The notes under the pieces: model-generated
What the model saw: only the letters and a program-made list of their open reading frames with translations
Told to the model about the DNA's origin: nothing
Database searches by the model: none
Made by a program: the position numbers and the translations under genes
In this document: positions 24,886-33,871 of the stretch, piece after piece
How the letters are laid out: the number at the start of each line of letters is the position of its first letter
Position numbering within the stretch: position 1 is the stretch's first letter
NCBI GenBank assembly: GCA_040255585.1
Contig: JBDZVI010000006.1
Location: 1-64,000, forward strand
Length of the DNA: 64,000 bases
Source of the DNA: JAAYYF01 sp040255585
GTDB lineage: Bacteria; Deinococcota; Deinococci; Deinococcales; Trueperaceae
Reading direction: 5' to 3'

Positions 24886-24947
24886 CGCATCATGGCGCCG
24901 CGAACCGCCCCGGCGCTATCATGTACGCCAGCTCGGAAGGAGCTTCC

Positions 24948-25535
24948 ATGGTCGACGACACCCATCACGCCACGCGCGTCAGCCTGACCGCGCAGTACGA
25001 CCACCCCTCCAAGGCGCGCGACGCCGCGGCGGCCCTCGAAGCCGCCGGGTTCGACAAGGGCGACGTGAAGGTGGTGGCCGGCGCCTCGGACGAGATCCTG
25101 CGGGCCCAACGCCAGTCCGACCCGTACGTGCTCCAGCGCGACGAGGTCCCGCCTGCCACCGGCGCGGCCATGGGGTTCGTCGTCGGGCTCCTCGGCTTCG
25201 GCTTCCTCGGCCTGCTCACGGGCTCCGGCCTTGTGAACATCATGGGCAAGGAGGCCGCCCAGGCGGTCGGCCCGTTCTGGGCGGCCGTCATCGCCGGCGG
25301 CATCGGCGGGCTCGGCCTGGCTCTGGCCGGCTACATCTTCAACGCCCCGCTGCCGCTGCCCGAACCGCCTGAGCACGCCCCCGGCAAGCCGGACCCGCGC
25401 ACCTTCGTCTCCGTGCTCACCGAGCCGGGCAAGCAGGCTGCGGCCGGCGCCGCCCTGAGCCGTTTCGAACCCGGTCTCCTGACCGAATGGCAGGCCGACA
25501 ACGGTGAGTGGTTGCCGCAGCACACTCGGGCTTGA
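24948..25535 (+). CDS. Small membrane protein, general-stress-protein-like, function unknown
   Basis: 195 residues from an ATG preceded by GGAAGGAG. Residues 1-60 (TRVSLTAQYDHPSKARDAAAALEAAGFDKGDVKVV) look like the ferredoxin-like fold of stress proteins that bring an alpha-beta domain before a Gly-rich membrane hairpin. Two Gly-rich hydrophobic segments follow (about 75-97 and 108-130). The C-terminal part FVSVLTEPGKQAAAGAALSRFEPGLLTEW again looks soluble. A TATCAT box lies about 25 bases upstream. It is divergent from murJ with no operon partner. I do not recognise a named family. Confidence 0.75.
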   Translation: MVDDTHHATRVSLTAQYDHPSKARDAAAALEAAGFDKGDVKVVAGASDEILRAQRQSDPYVLQRDEVPPATGAAMGFVVGLLGFGFLGLLTGSGLVNIMGKEAAQAVGPFWAAVIAGGIGGLGLALAGYIFNAPLPLPEPPEHAPGKPDPRTFVSVLTEPGKQAAAGAALSRFEPGLLTEWQADNGEWLPQHTRA

Positions 25536-25650
25536 GGTGGGCGCCTAGCGCGTCGCCGTCTGCCGCTCGGGCTGCCAGCTCCATCGACGGCAACCGCTGA
25601 AGGCGGTGCGCCAGCCGGGTCGCGGCGACCGGCCGGTCCTCGCGCCGGGC

Positions 25651-25710
25651 TCTCTCGTGTCGCGTCCTATAACGCCGCGTTCTTTCGCGTCGCGTTCTCT
25701 CGCGCCGCGT
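25651..25710. repeat. Four 15-base tandem repeats
   Basis: Units TCTCTCGTGTCGCGT, CCTATAACGCCGCGT, TCTTTCGCGTCGCGT and TCTCTCGCGCCGCGT (25651-25665, -25680, -25695, -25710). They lie in the 270-base non-coding spacer at the upstream edge of the polysaccharide operon. The spacer otherwise shows nothing I recognise. Confidence 0.85.
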
Positions 25711-25805
25711 CTGCCGTGAGGTATGACGCATCCTTCGCTGTGGCGGCTCGCTAGAGTGGCCCGGCGTAACCTCCGTGTCCAGCGCGGAAGGAAGGTCAGG
25801 AAGTC

Positions 25806-27116
25806 GTGTCGCAAGTAGAGCAGCTCGCCGCCAACCGCGCCGAGCGTATAGCCGTCGTCGGTCAGGGTTACGTGGGTCTGCCCTTGACGCTCGCCTTCGG
25901 AGAAGCCTTCCAGGATGTCGTCGCTTTCGACATCGACGAGGCCAAGATAGCTCGCCTGAAACGAGGTATCGACCACACGGGCGAGGCGGACGAGGCGAAG
26001 CTGACCGCCACCACGGTCAAGTTCACGGCCGACCAGGCAGACCTCGACGGCTGCACGTTCTTCGTGGTGGCCGTTCCTACGCCGATCGACGAGCTCAACC
26101 GGCCGGACCTACGCATACTGGCGTCCGCCAGTCGCATCGTCGGCCAAGCCCTCGCTCGCGGAGCGGTGGTCGTGTACGAGTCGACGGTCTACCCCGGCGT
26201 GACCGAGGAGTTCTGCGCCCCCATCCTGGCCAAGGAGTCCGGCCTCGCGTCCGGCAGCGGCTTCGCTCTCGGCTACTCGCCGGAGCGCATCAACCCGGGC
26301 GACAAAGAGCACACACTGACGAGCATAGTCAAGGTGGTCGCCGGTCAGGACCCCGCGACCCTCGACCGGATCGCGGCCGTCTACGGCGCCGTCGTCAGCG
26401 CCGGCGTGTACCGCGCCAGCAGCATCAAGGTGGCGGAGGCCGCGAAGGTCATAGAGAACACCCAGCGCGACCTGAACATCGCGCTCATGAACGAGTTGGC
26501 CATGATCTTCGACCGGATCGGGATAGACACGCTGGAGGTCCTGGAGGCCGCCGGCACGAAGTGGAACTTCCTGCCGTTCAGGCCGGGGCTGGTCGGCGGG
26601 CACTGCATCGGCGTCGACCCCTACTACCTGACGACCAAGGCTCAAGAGGTCGGTTACGACCCGCAAGTGATCCTCGCCGGGCGGCGGATCAACGACGGCA
26701 TGGGGACCTTCGTAGCGCAGAAGACCGTGAAGCTCCTCGCCACGAGCGGACTGCCGGTCAATGACGCCCGCGTCGGCGTGCTGGGGCTGACGTTCAAGGA
26801 GAACGTGCCCGACCTGCGCAACTCGCGCGTGCCTGACATCCTGGCGGAGCTGGCCGAGTACTCCATCGCGCCGCTCGTGCACGACAGCATGGCGGACCCG
26901 GGCGAGGCGCGCCACGAGTACGGGGTCGAACTCGCCGATCTGGACGAGTTCCGCGCCCTCGACGCCCTCGTCATCGCCGTCGCCCACCGGGGCTACCGCG
27001 AACGCGTCCTCGAAAGGCTGCCGAGCATGCTCAAGGCCGGCGGCGTGGTGGTGGACGTCAAGTCGCTCCTCAAGGGCGCGAGCCTGCCGCCTTCCGTAAG
27101 GTACTGGAGCCTATGA
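25806..27116 (+). CDS. UDP-N-acetylhexosamine 6-dehydrogenase (TviB/WbpA type)
   Basis: NAD-dependent four-electron oxidation of UDP-GlcNAc (or UDP-GalNAc) to the uronic acid, for surface polysaccharide. It has 436 residues from a GTG start behind GGAAGGAAGGTCAGG. Motifs: IAVVGQGYVGLPLTLAFGE for NAD; FFVVAVPTPID; YESTVYPGVTEEFC; GYSPERINPGDKEHTL, the clade-specific segment separating it from UDP-glucose dehydrogenases; KVIENTQRDLNIALMNELA; catalytic Cys in GGHCIGVDPYYLT; and GLTFKENVPDLRNSRV. First gene of the sugar-nucleotide operon, coupled by ATGA to the epimerase. Confidence 0.92.
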   Translation: MSQVEQLAANRAERIAVVGQGYVGLPLTLAFGEAFQDVVAFDIDEAKIARLKRGIDHTGEADEAKLTATTVKFTADQADLDGCTFFVVAVPTPIDELNRPDLRILASASRIVGQALARGAVVVYESTVYPGVTEEFCAPILAKESGLASGSGFALGYSPERINPGDKEHTLTSIVKVVAGQDPATLDRIAAVYGAVVSAGVYRASSIKVAEAAKVIENTQRDLNIALMNELAMIFDRIGIDTLEVLEAAGTKWNFLPFRPGLVGGHCIGVDPYYLTTKAQEVGYDPQVILAGRRINDGMGTFVAQKTVKLLATSGLPVNDARVGVLGLTFKENVPDLRNSRVPDILAELAEYSIAPLVHDSMADPGEARHEYGVELADLDEFRALDALVIAVAHRGYRERVLERLPSMLKAGGVVVDVKSLLKGASLPPSVRYWSL

Positions 27117-28132
27117 CCGGCGCACGGCGGTACCTGGTAACCGGGACGGCCGGCTTCATCGGCTACCACCTCGCCGAGCGGCTCCTCGAGCGCGGCGCCC
27201 ACGTCGTCGGGGTGGACAACCTCAACGACTACTACGACGTCAGGCTCAAGCACGCTCGCTTGGAGCGCCTCTCCCGACACGCCAACCACCGGTTCGAGAA
27301 GCTCGACCTCGCCGACCGCGCCGCGCTCACCAGGGTGTTCGAGGAGACACGACCCCAGGTCGTCATCAACCTCGCCGCGCAGGCCGGCGTGCGCTATTCG
27401 CTCATCAATCCGCAGGCCTACGTCGACAGCAACCTCGTCGGCTTCGTCAACGTGCTCGAGGCATGCCGTCACCACGCCGTCGAGCACCTCGTCTACGCAT
27501 CGTCAAGCTCGGTCTACGGCGCCAACACGACCACGCCGTTCTCCGTGCACGACAACGTCGACCACCCTCTCAGCCTCTACGCGGCCTCCAAGAAGGCCAA
27601 CGAGCTGATGGCGCACACGTACTCCCACCTCTACCGGCTGCCGACGACCGGCCTGCGCTTCTTCACGGTCTACGGTCCCTGGGGTCGCCCCGACATGGCC
27701 ATCTTCCTCTTCACCAAGGCGATCCTCGAAGGTCGGCCCATCGACGTCTTCAACAACGGCGACATGCAGCGCGACTTCACTTACATAGACGACATCGTCG
27801 AGGGCGTCGTGCGCACGGCGGACCGCGTGGCGACACCCAACCCGGCGTGGAGCGGCGCGGCGCCGGACCCTGGCACTAGCAACGCGCCTTACCGCCTCTA
27901 CAACATCGGCAACAACCGCCCCGTCCAGCTCATGCGGCTGATCGGCCTCATCGAGGACGAACTGGGCATCGAGGCCAAGAAGAACTTCCTGCCCATGCAA
28001 CCAGGCGACGTGCCGGCCACCTACGCCGACGTCGACGCCCTCGTGGAGGACGTCGGCTTCAGGCCTGCTACCCCGCTCGAGGTAGGCGTTCGTCGGTTCG
28101 TAGCCTGGTACCGCGAGTACCATGGCGTCTAG
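27113..28132 (+). CDS. UDP-uronate 4-epimerase (extended SDR)
   Basis: 339 residues. NAD site GTAGFIGYHLAERLL, then GVDNLNDYYDVRLKHARLERL, characteristic of UDP-glucuronate 4-epimerases of the CapI type. It continues VINLAAQAGVRYSLINPQAYVDSN, catalytic YAASKKANEL with Tyr and Lys, and FFTVYGPWGRPDMA and DFTYIDDIVEG. It overlaps the dehydrogenase by four bases, so it probably converts that product (UDP-HexNAc uronate) to its 4-epimer, although UDP-GlcA is the commoner substrate of the family. Confidence 0.9.
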   Translation: MTGARRYLVTGTAGFIGYHLAERLLERGAHVVGVDNLNDYYDVRLKHARLERLSRHANHRFEKLDLADRAALTRVFEETRPQVVINLAAQAGVRYSLINPQAYVDSNLVGFVNVLEACRHHAVEHLVYASSSSVYGANTTTPFSVHDNVDHPLSLYAASKKANELMAHTYSHLYRLPTTGLRFFTVYGPWGRPDMAIFLFTKAILEGRPIDVFNNGDMQRDFTYIDDIVEGVVRTADRVATPNPAWSGAAPDPGTSNAPYRLYNIGNNRPVQLMRLIGLIEDELGIEAKKNFLPMQPGDVPATYADVDALVEDVGFRPATPLEVGVRRFVAWYREYHGV

Positions 28133-28271
28133 GGGAGCAGCTCTGGCGGCCCGACACCTGCTTCATTAACCCGTCAGTGAGTGGCTTGTAATAGCTCGAT
28201 GCATACACTGGACCCGTTGGCGACGGCTTCAGGCTAGTGCGTGGAGCCGAAAGTTAGCGAGGAGACAACAG

Positions 28272-29459
28272 ATGCCGCGCGACACGTTCCTCCCATTCTC
28301 ACCCCCCTCCATCGGTCAGGCCGAGCTCGACGAGGTGGCGGCTACCCTCAAGTCCGACTGGATCACGACGGGACCGCGCACCAAGGCCTTCGAAGCGAAG
28401 TTCGGCACGTACGTCGGGGCGCCGGGCGGCACGTCGTTGATGCTCAACTCCTGCACAGCCGGCCTGCACGTCGCGCTCGTGGCGTTGGGCGTTGGTCCGG
28501 GCGACGAGGTCATCGTGCCGACGCTGACCTTCGCGGCCACGGCCAACGTGGTCGAGCACGTCGGCGCCACGCCCGTTCTCGTCGACGTCCTGCCGGACAC
28601 CCTATGCATCGACCCGGCCGCCGTCGAGCGGGCGATCACCCCACGCACCCGCGTTGTCATGCCGGTCCATTACGCCGGCCACCCCGCCGATCTCGACCCG
28701 CTCTTCGCGCTGGCCAACCGGCACGGGTTCGAGGTCGTGGAAGACGCGGCCCATGCCGCGCCGACCCATTACAAGGGCAGGATGGTCGGCAGCCGCGACA
28801 ACTTCGCCTCGTTCTCCTTCTATGCCACGAAGAACCTGACCACCGCCGAGGGCGGCGCTCTCACGGGCAGGCCGGACCTGCTGGACCGCGCGCGCGTCAT
28901 CGGCCTGCACGGCATGTCTCGCGATGCTTGGAAGCGTTTCGACAAGGGTGGGTCGTGGGATTACGATATCGAGCTGCCCGGCTTCAAGTACAACATGACC
29001 GACGTCCAGGCCGCGCTCGGCATCCACCAGCTCGACCGCCTCGCAGGGTTCCACGCTCGCCGGGTGGAGGTCGTCGACCGCTACCGCGAGGCCTTCGGCG
29101 CAGACGAGCGCTTCATCGTCCCGACCGAGCGCGAGTACGCCAAGAGCGCCTGGCACCTGTACGTGCTGCGCCTCAACCTGGCGGCGCTCAGCGTCGACCG
29201 CAACGAGTTCATCTCGGAGCTGGCGAAGGCGAACATCGGCTCAAGCGTTCACTACCGGCCGCTGCACATGATGAGTTACTACGCCAAGAAGTACGGCTTC
29301 GCGCCGGAGGATTTCCCGGTCGCTCACGCCGCCTTCGAGCAGATCGTCTCCCTGCCCCTCCACCCGCGGCTGACCGAGGCAGACATCTCCGACGTGGTCG
29401 ACGCGGTCCGCGGAGCCGCTCGCGCCGCCAGCTCGCGTGTCGGCGTCGCGCTCCGATGA
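28272..29459 (+). CDS. DegT/DnrJ/EryC1/StrS sugar aminotransferase
   Basis: PLP enzyme that aminates a keto-sugar nucleotide, as PglE or WbpE do. It has 395 residues, and GAGGAGAC lies just upstream. It begins FLPFSPPSIGQAELDEVAATLKSDWITTGPRTKAFEAKF, the family start. VEDAAHAAPTHYKGRMVG and SFYATKNLTTAEGGAL, with the PLP Lys, are intact, as is SSVHYRPLHMM. It follows a 139-base gap holding weak promoter-like boxes (TTAACC, 17 bases, TAATAG at 28166-28194). With the sugar transferase and dehydratase that follow, it fits a 2,4-diamino-2,4,6-trideoxy sugar pathway. Confidence 0.92.
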   Translation: MPRDTFLPFSPPSIGQAELDEVAATLKSDWITTGPRTKAFEAKFGTYVGAPGGTSLMLNSCTAGLHVALVALGVGPGDEVIVPTLTFAATANVVEHVGATPVLVDVLPDTLCIDPAAVERAITPRTRVVMPVHYAGHPADLDPLFALANRHGFEVVEDAAHAAPTHYKGRMVGSRDNFASFSFYATKNLTTAEGGALTGRPDLLDRARVIGLHGMSRDAWKRFDKGGSWDYDIELPGFKYNMTDVQAALGIHQLDRLAGFHARRVEVVDRYREAFGADERFIVPTEREYAKSAWHLYVLRLNLAALSVDRNEFISELAKANIGSSVHYRPLHMMSYYAKKYGFAPEDFPVAHAAFEQIVSLPLHPRLTEADISDVVDAVRGAARAASSRVGVALR

Positions 29460-30109
29460 CGAGCAACGCCCAGGTGAAGGCCTTCTCGCCGGAAGACGCC
29501 GCTCGCCGAGTCTTCGACACGGCGGTGGCGTGCCTTGGGCTGGTGATCGCTTCCCCGCTCCTCTTGGCGGCCGCCGTAGCGATCAAGCTCGGTTCTCCTG
29601 GGCCCGTCATCTTCCGCCAGAAGCGCGTGGGGTTGAACGGCGTTCCGTTCGAGATCCTCAAGTTCCGCACCATGCGCGTGGACGCCGAGAAGGTAGGGGC
29701 GCAGCTGACCGTCGGGGCCGACCCGCGCATCACGAAGGTAGGCGCCTTCCTGCGGGCGTGGAAGATAGACGAGCTCCCCCAGCTCGTCAACGTCGTGAAG
29801 GGCGACATGGCGCTCGTCGGCCCACGCCCTGAGGTCCCGCGCTACGTCGAGCTGTACACGCCGGAACAGCGCCGGGTCCTGAGCGTCCGACCGGGGATCA
29901 CCGACCCGGCCTCCATCGAGTTCCGCAACGAGAGCGAGCTGATGGCCGGGCAGGCCGACCCTGAAAGCTACTACCGCGAGGTGATCATGCCTCGCAAGGT
30001 GCAGCTCAACCTCGACTACCTCGCCAGGCGTAGCTTGGGCACCGACCTTGGCATGCTCTTCGCCACCGCGAAGGCGGTCCTGCTCGGCAGGGACGGTGAC
30101 AGCGCGTGA
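29456..30109 (+). CDS. Initiating sugar-phosphate transferase (PglC/WcaJ C-terminal type)
   Basis: Monotopic phosphoglycosyl transferase that puts the first sugar phosphate onto undecaprenyl phosphate at the inner membrane. The start at the ATG overlapping the previous stop gives 217 residues, the PglC-like short form without the N-terminal helix bundle. Hydrophobic segment at about 20-42, then the signature GSPGPVIFRQKRVGLNGVPFEILKFRTM, RAWKIDELPQLVNVVKGDMALVGPRPE with the catalytic Asp-Glu pair, and VRPGITDPASI. A much longer open frame upstream is only the third frame of the aminotransferase gene. Confidence 0.93.
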   Translation: MTSNAQVKAFSPEDAARRVFDTAVACLGLVIASPLLLAAAVAIKLGSPGPVIFRQKRVGLNGVPFEILKFRTMRVDAEKVGAQLTVGADPRITKVGAFLRAWKIDELPQLVNVVKGDMALVGPRPEVPRYVELYTPEQRRVLSVRPGITDPASIEFRNESELMAGQADPESYYREVIMPRKVQLNLDYLARRSLGTDLGMLFATAKAVLLGRDGDSA

Positions 30110-32016
30110 GGCTCGGCTCCTTCCAATCTTCCAGGGCCGTGATCAAGCTCGCGATCGATGTCGGGCTCTTCCTGATCGCCACGCCGCTGGCCTTCGCGCT
30201 GCGCTACGACGGCGACCTTGGTCCGGACCACCCGCTGCTCCTCGCGATGCTCGCGCTCGTCCCCCTCAAGACCGTCCTCGACTACGTGCTCGGTCTGCCG
30301 AACCGTTCCTGGCGCGGCCTCACCTTCCGCGACCTCAGCAGCCTCATGCTGCACGCCGGCGGCATGCTCGCATTCGGGCTGATCGTGATCGCCCTCTTCT
30401 GGCAGCAGCTCGGGGTGGGCCCGTCGCTGGCGTTCCTCGACACCGGCATCACCTTCATGCTCATGGCCGGCGTCCGCGCCTTCACGCGCTACCGCAACGA
30501 GCACCTGACGGCCAGCATCGTCGGCCCGGATTACCGCAAGCGCGTGCTGGTCGTAGGCGCGGGCGAGGCCGGCGCCATGGTGGTGAGAGAGCTCCACAAG
30601 CACCCGGAAACGGGCATGTTGCCGGTCGCGTTCCTCGACGACGACCCGCGCAAGCAAGGGCAGCGGGTGGCCGGCGTGCCGGTCGTCGGAACGGTCGACT
30701 CGGCGGCGGAGGTCATCGTCTCGCAGGGTGTGGACCAAGTGCTGATCGCCATGCCGTCCAAAGGCGGCCGCACGATCCGCAAGGTCATCGAGCAGGTGCG
30801 CGAGGCGCGACCCAACCTCGTCTACAAGATCATCCCCGGCATGTACGAGGTCCTGTCCGGGCAGGTCGACGTGCGGCGCATCCGCGAGGTCGACATCGAC
30901 GACCTCCTCGGTCGCGAGCCCATCAAGCTCGACACCGAGGCCATCCTCGACTACCTGGGCGGCAAGCGCGTGATGATCACGGGGGCGGGCGGCTCGATCG
31001 GTTCCGAGCTCGTGCGCCAGATCTGCCGGTTCAACCCGGCCGAGCTCATCCTCTTCGGACACGGCGAGAACAGCATCTACACGCTCGAGCGCGAGCTGGA
31101 CCGCGACTGGCCGCACGTTCGCTACCACGGCGTGATCGGCGCCATCCAGAACGGCGCGCGCCTCGACTACGTCTTCACCCGCTACCGGCCGGACGTGGTG
31201 TTCCACGCCGCGGCTCACAAGCACGTCCCCCTCATGGAGGAGAACCCCGAGGAGGCCGTCTTCAACAACGTGATCGGGAGCCGCAACCTGATCAACCTGG
31301 CGCTCAAGCACGGCGTCACGCACTTCGTGAACATCTCGACCGACAAGGCCGTCAACCCGACGTCCGTCATGGGCGCCAGCAAGCGCATGGTCGAGTTCCT
31401 CGTGCAGGACGCCGCCAGGCGCGCAGGTCCCGGGCAGACGTTCGTCTCCGTGCGTTTCGGCAACGTGCTCGGCAGCCGCGGCAGCGTCATCCCGATCTTC
31501 AAGTCGCAGATCGCGGCAGGCGGACCCGTGACCATCACTCACCCGGAGATGGTGCGGTACTTCATGACCATCCCGGAGGCCGCGCAGCTCGTGTTGCAGG
31601 CTTCTGGCAACGGCCGCAACGGCGAGGTGTACATCCTCGACATGGGCGAGCCTGTGCGCATCGTCGACCTCGCCCGCGACCTCATCCGCCTCTCCGGGTT
31701 CGAGCCGGACGTCGACATCCCCATCCGCTTCACCGGCATGCGGCCAGGCGAGCGGCTCGTCGAGGAGTTGATGACGGAGAAGGAGCGCACGTCTCAGACC
31801 GCCCACGAGAAGATCTTCGTGGCGCGCACCGAGCCCGTCGACCGCGAGGGCCTGACGTCGACCATCGAGGGCCTGCAGGACGCCGCCATGCGCTCCGATC
31901 ACGCCAGGATACGGGCGCTGTTCGAGGGCTTCCTCGAGGGGTGCCACTTCAGCCCGGTCGTTCAGGTCAAGGACAGCAGCGGCGACCTGCCGAGCGGCCA
32001 GCACCTACCTAGCTGA
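30106..32016 (+). CDS. Membrane-bound UDP-HexNAc 4,6-dehydratase (WbpM/PglF/CapD type)
   Basis: 636 residues starting at GTG overlapping the previous stop. The N-terminus has four membrane helices (to about 130), then a first Rossmann domain (RKRVLVVGAGEAGAMVVRELHKHP) and a catalytic SDR domain from about 280 (MITGAGGSIGSELVRQICRFNP). Long-type dehydratases have Met instead of Tyr in the active site, and this is seen in DKAVNPTSVMGASKRMVEFL. It makes UDP-4-keto-6-deoxy-HexNAc, the substrate for the aminotransferase two genes upstream. The arrangement aminotransferase-transferase-dehydratase recalls the bacillosamine pathway; no PglD-type acetyltransferase is seen here. Confidence 0.93.
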   Translation: MRLGSFQSSRAVIKLAIDVGLFLIATPLAFALRYDGDLGPDHPLLLAMLALVPLKTVLDYVLGLPNRSWRGLTFRDLSSLMLHAGGMLAFGLIVIALFWQQLGVGPSLAFLDTGITFMLMAGVRAFTRYRNEHLTASIVGPDYRKRVLVVGAGEAGAMVVRELHKHPETGMLPVAFLDDDPRKQGQRVAGVPVVGTVDSAAEVIVSQGVDQVLIAMPSKGGRTIRKVIEQVREARPNLVYKIIPGMYEVLSGQVDVRRIREVDIDDLLGREPIKLDTEAILDYLGGKRVMITGAGGSIGSELVRQICRFNPAELILFGHGENSIYTLERELDRDWPHVRYHGVIGAIQNGARLDYVFTRYRPDVVFHAAAHKHVPLMEENPEEAVFNNVIGSRNLINLALKHGVTHFVNISTDKAVNPTSVMGASKRMVEFLVQDAARRAGPGQTFVSVRFGNVLGSRGSVIPIFKSQIAAGGPVTITHPEMVRYFMTIPEAAQLVLQASGNGRNGEVYILDMGEPVRIVDLARDLIRLSGFEPDVDIPIRFTGMRPGERLVEELMTEKERTSQTAHEKIFVARTEPVDREGLTSTIEGLQDAAMRSDHARIRALFEGFLEGCHFSPVVQVKDSSGDLPSGQHLPS

Positions 32017-32048
32017 CAAGGGGCCGACCCCACCTGCTTGGGCTTGTC
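32015..32048 (+). terminator. Possible hairpin after the dehydratase gene
   Basis: GACAAG (32015-32020) pairs with CTTGTC (32043-32048), with GGGGCCGACCCC inside. There is no T-run, so at best a weak terminator. It lies just before a new TAGCAT start box. Confidence 0.35.
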
Positions 32049-32094
32049 GGGCCCCAGGTCGGGAAGGCCACTCTCCGGCCCCTTCCAAAGCGGT

Positions 32095-32100
32095 TAGCAT
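32095..32100 (+). promoter_or_regulatory. -10-like box before the aldo/keto reductase
   Basis: TAGCAT, five bases before the ATG at 32106; no ribosome site fits between, so a leaderless start is possible. Confidence 0.4.
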
Positions 32101-32105
32101 CATGC

Positions 32106-32915
32106 ATGATCTTCCATGACGTCCAGGGCGAGCGCGTGCCCGCCCTGGGTTTCGGCACCTACCTGCTGAAGGGCGACGACTGCGTCGAGGGAGTGCGCCA
32201 CGCCCTCGAGCTCGGCTACCGGCACATCGACACGGCCCAGAGCTACGAGAACGAGGCCGAGGTCGGCCAGGGCCTGCGCCTCGGCGGCGTGCCTCGCTCC
32301 GAGGTCTTCCTGGTAACCAAGCTGCGCCCTTCCAACTTCGCGCGGGCGGTGGACGCCACCCGCGGCAGCCTCGCCGCGCTCGGCACCGACTACGTCGACC
32401 TCATGCTCCTGCACTGGCCGAAGGACGAGGCGTCCGTGGCGGCGGCACTGGAAGCGCTGGCGCGCCTGCAGGCGGACGGCGCCGTCAAGCACGTTGGGGT
32501 CAGCAACTTCCCCACCCAGCTCGTGCGCGCCGCCTCGGGCCTGACGAGGCTCTTCTGCAACCAGGTCGAGTACCACCCGTTCCTCGCCCAGGCGCGCGTG
32601 CTGGCCCAGGCCGAGGAGCTGGACATGCTGGTGACGGCCTACCGTCCGCTCGCCAAGGGCATGCTGCAAGGCGAGCCCGTGCTCCGCGAACTGGGCGCGA
32701 AGTACGGCAAGACGCCGGAGCAGGTGACGCTCAGGTGGCTCGTGCAGCAGCCGCGCGTCGCGACCATCCCGAAGTCGGCCGACCCGCGGCGGCGCGCCCA
32801 GAACCTGGACGTCTTCGACTTCGAGCTCGCGCCGACCGAGATGGCGGCCGTGACCGGCCTCGCGCGCGGCCACCGACTCGTGAACCCCGAGAGCGCGCCG
32901 GAGTGGGACGCGTGA
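32106..32915 (+). CDS. Aldo/keto reductase
   Basis: NADPH-dependent TIM-barrel reductase of 269 residues resembling 2,5-diketo-gluconate reductases. Seen are VPALGFGTYLLKGDD, GYRHIDTAQSYENEAEVGQGL with the catalytic Asp and Tyr, FLVTKLRPSNF with Lys, LMLLHWPK with His, VKHVGVSNF, CNQVEYHPFLAQ and VATIPKSADPRR. All tetrad residues are present. It overlaps the following epimerase by four bases, so a role in sugar metabolism is likely, but the substrate is unknown. Confidence 0.92.
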   Translation: MIFHDVQGERVPALGFGTYLLKGDDCVEGVRHALELGYRHIDTAQSYENEAEVGQGLRLGGVPRSEVFLVTKLRPSNFARAVDATRGSLAALGTDYVDLMLLHWPKDEASVAAALEALARLQADGAVKHVGVSNFPTQLVRAASGLTRLFCNQVEYHPFLAQARVLAQAEELDMLVTAYRPLAKGMLQGEPVLRELGAKYGKTPEQVTLRWLVQQPRVATIPKSADPRRRAQNLDVFDFELAPTEMAAVTGLARGHRLVNPESAPEWDA

Positions 32916-33856
32916 GAGTCCTCGTGACGGGCGGCGCCGGCTTCATCGGGTCGCACGTCGTGCGAGCCCTGCTGGCGCGCGGCGCGCACGTGAACGTCCT
33001 CGACGACTTCTCGACGGGCAAGCGGGAGAACCTCCCCGCCTCCGACGACCTGCGGGTCATCGAGGGCGACGTCGCGGACCCGAGCGCCGTGCGCTCCGCG
33101 CTCGAGGGTCGCGACGCCTTCATCCACCTGGCGGCCGTTGCCTCCGTGGAGTTGTCGGTCAGGGAGCCGCTGGCCACGCACCGCACGAACCTCGAGGGGA
33201 GCATCCAGCTCTTCGAGGCGGCGGCGCGCCTTGGGGTCGGGCGCGGCCTCTACGCCTCCTCCGCCGCCGTGTACGGCGACTCCGCCAACTTGCCGCTGGC
33301 GACGACCGAGGCGCCCCGTCCGCTGAGCCCCTACGCCGCCGACAAACTGGCGGGCGAGCACTACCTCGCCTTCTATCACCGGGGCGGGCGCCTGAACGCG
33401 ACCGCGTTCCGCTTCTTCAACGTCTTCGGGCCGCGCCAGGACCCGGCCAGCCCCTACTCGGGCGTGATCAGCATCTTCCTCGACCGGGCGCGGCGCGGCG
33501 CCCCGATAACGGTGTACGGCGACGGCGAGCAGACGCGCGACTTCGTCTACGTAGGAGACGTGGTCGCCGCGCTCCTGGCCGCCCTCGACCGGCAGGGCGA
33601 CGGGGCGGGCGCGCCGCCCGAGCTGCCCATCTACAACGTGGGGCGCGGCGAACGCGTGTCGCTGCTCCAGCTGCTCGCCACCATCGAACGGCTGCCAGGC
33701 ATCCAGGCCCCCTTGACGGTGAGCCACGGCCCCGCGCGCGAAGGCGACATCAGGCACTCGCTCGCAGACGCGACCCCCCTGAGGACCGTGCTCGAGTGGC
33801 GGCCCCGCACCTCGTTGGCGGACGGGCTGGCGGCGATACTCACCGAAGAGGAATAG
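32912..33856 (+). CDS. NAD-dependent sugar epimerase/dehydratase (GalE/WbpP-like)
   Basis: Extended SDR of 314 residues starting at the GTG that overlaps the reductase stop (MRVLVTGGAGFIGSHVVRAL). LDDFSTGKRENL is typical of UDP-sugar 4-epimerases. FIHLAAVASVELSVREPL, Ser in YASSAAVYGD, and PLSPYAADKLAGEHYL with Tyr and Lys follow, then FRFFNVFGPRQDPASPYSGVIS and RDFVYVGDVVAALL. It probably acts on UDP-GlcNAc or UDP-Glc; specificity is not readable. Last gene of the plus-strand run, converging on the next operon 15 bases away. Confidence 0.9.
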   Translation: MRVLVTGGAGFIGSHVVRALLARGAHVNVLDDFSTGKRENLPASDDLRVIEGDVADPSAVRSALEGRDAFIHLAAVASVELSVREPLATHRTNLEGSIQLFEAAARLGVGRGLYASSAAVYGDSANLPLATTEAPRPLSPYAADKLAGEHYLAFYHRGGRLNATAFRFFNVFGPRQDPASPYSGVISIFLDRARRGAPITVYGDGEQTRDFVYVGDVVAALLAALDRQGDGAGAPPELPIYNVGRGERVSLLQLLATIERLPGIQAPLTVSHGPAREGDIRHSLADATPLRTVLEWRPRTSLADGLAAILTEEE

Positions 33857-33871
33857 GGCGCTACTGAAGGG

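Noticed and set aside
28241..29455. Long N-terminal extension of the sugar transferase frame
   Set aside because: It lies wholly in the aminotransferase gene and has an Arg/Pro-rich shadow composition; the ATG at the ATGA overlap gives the standard short transferase.
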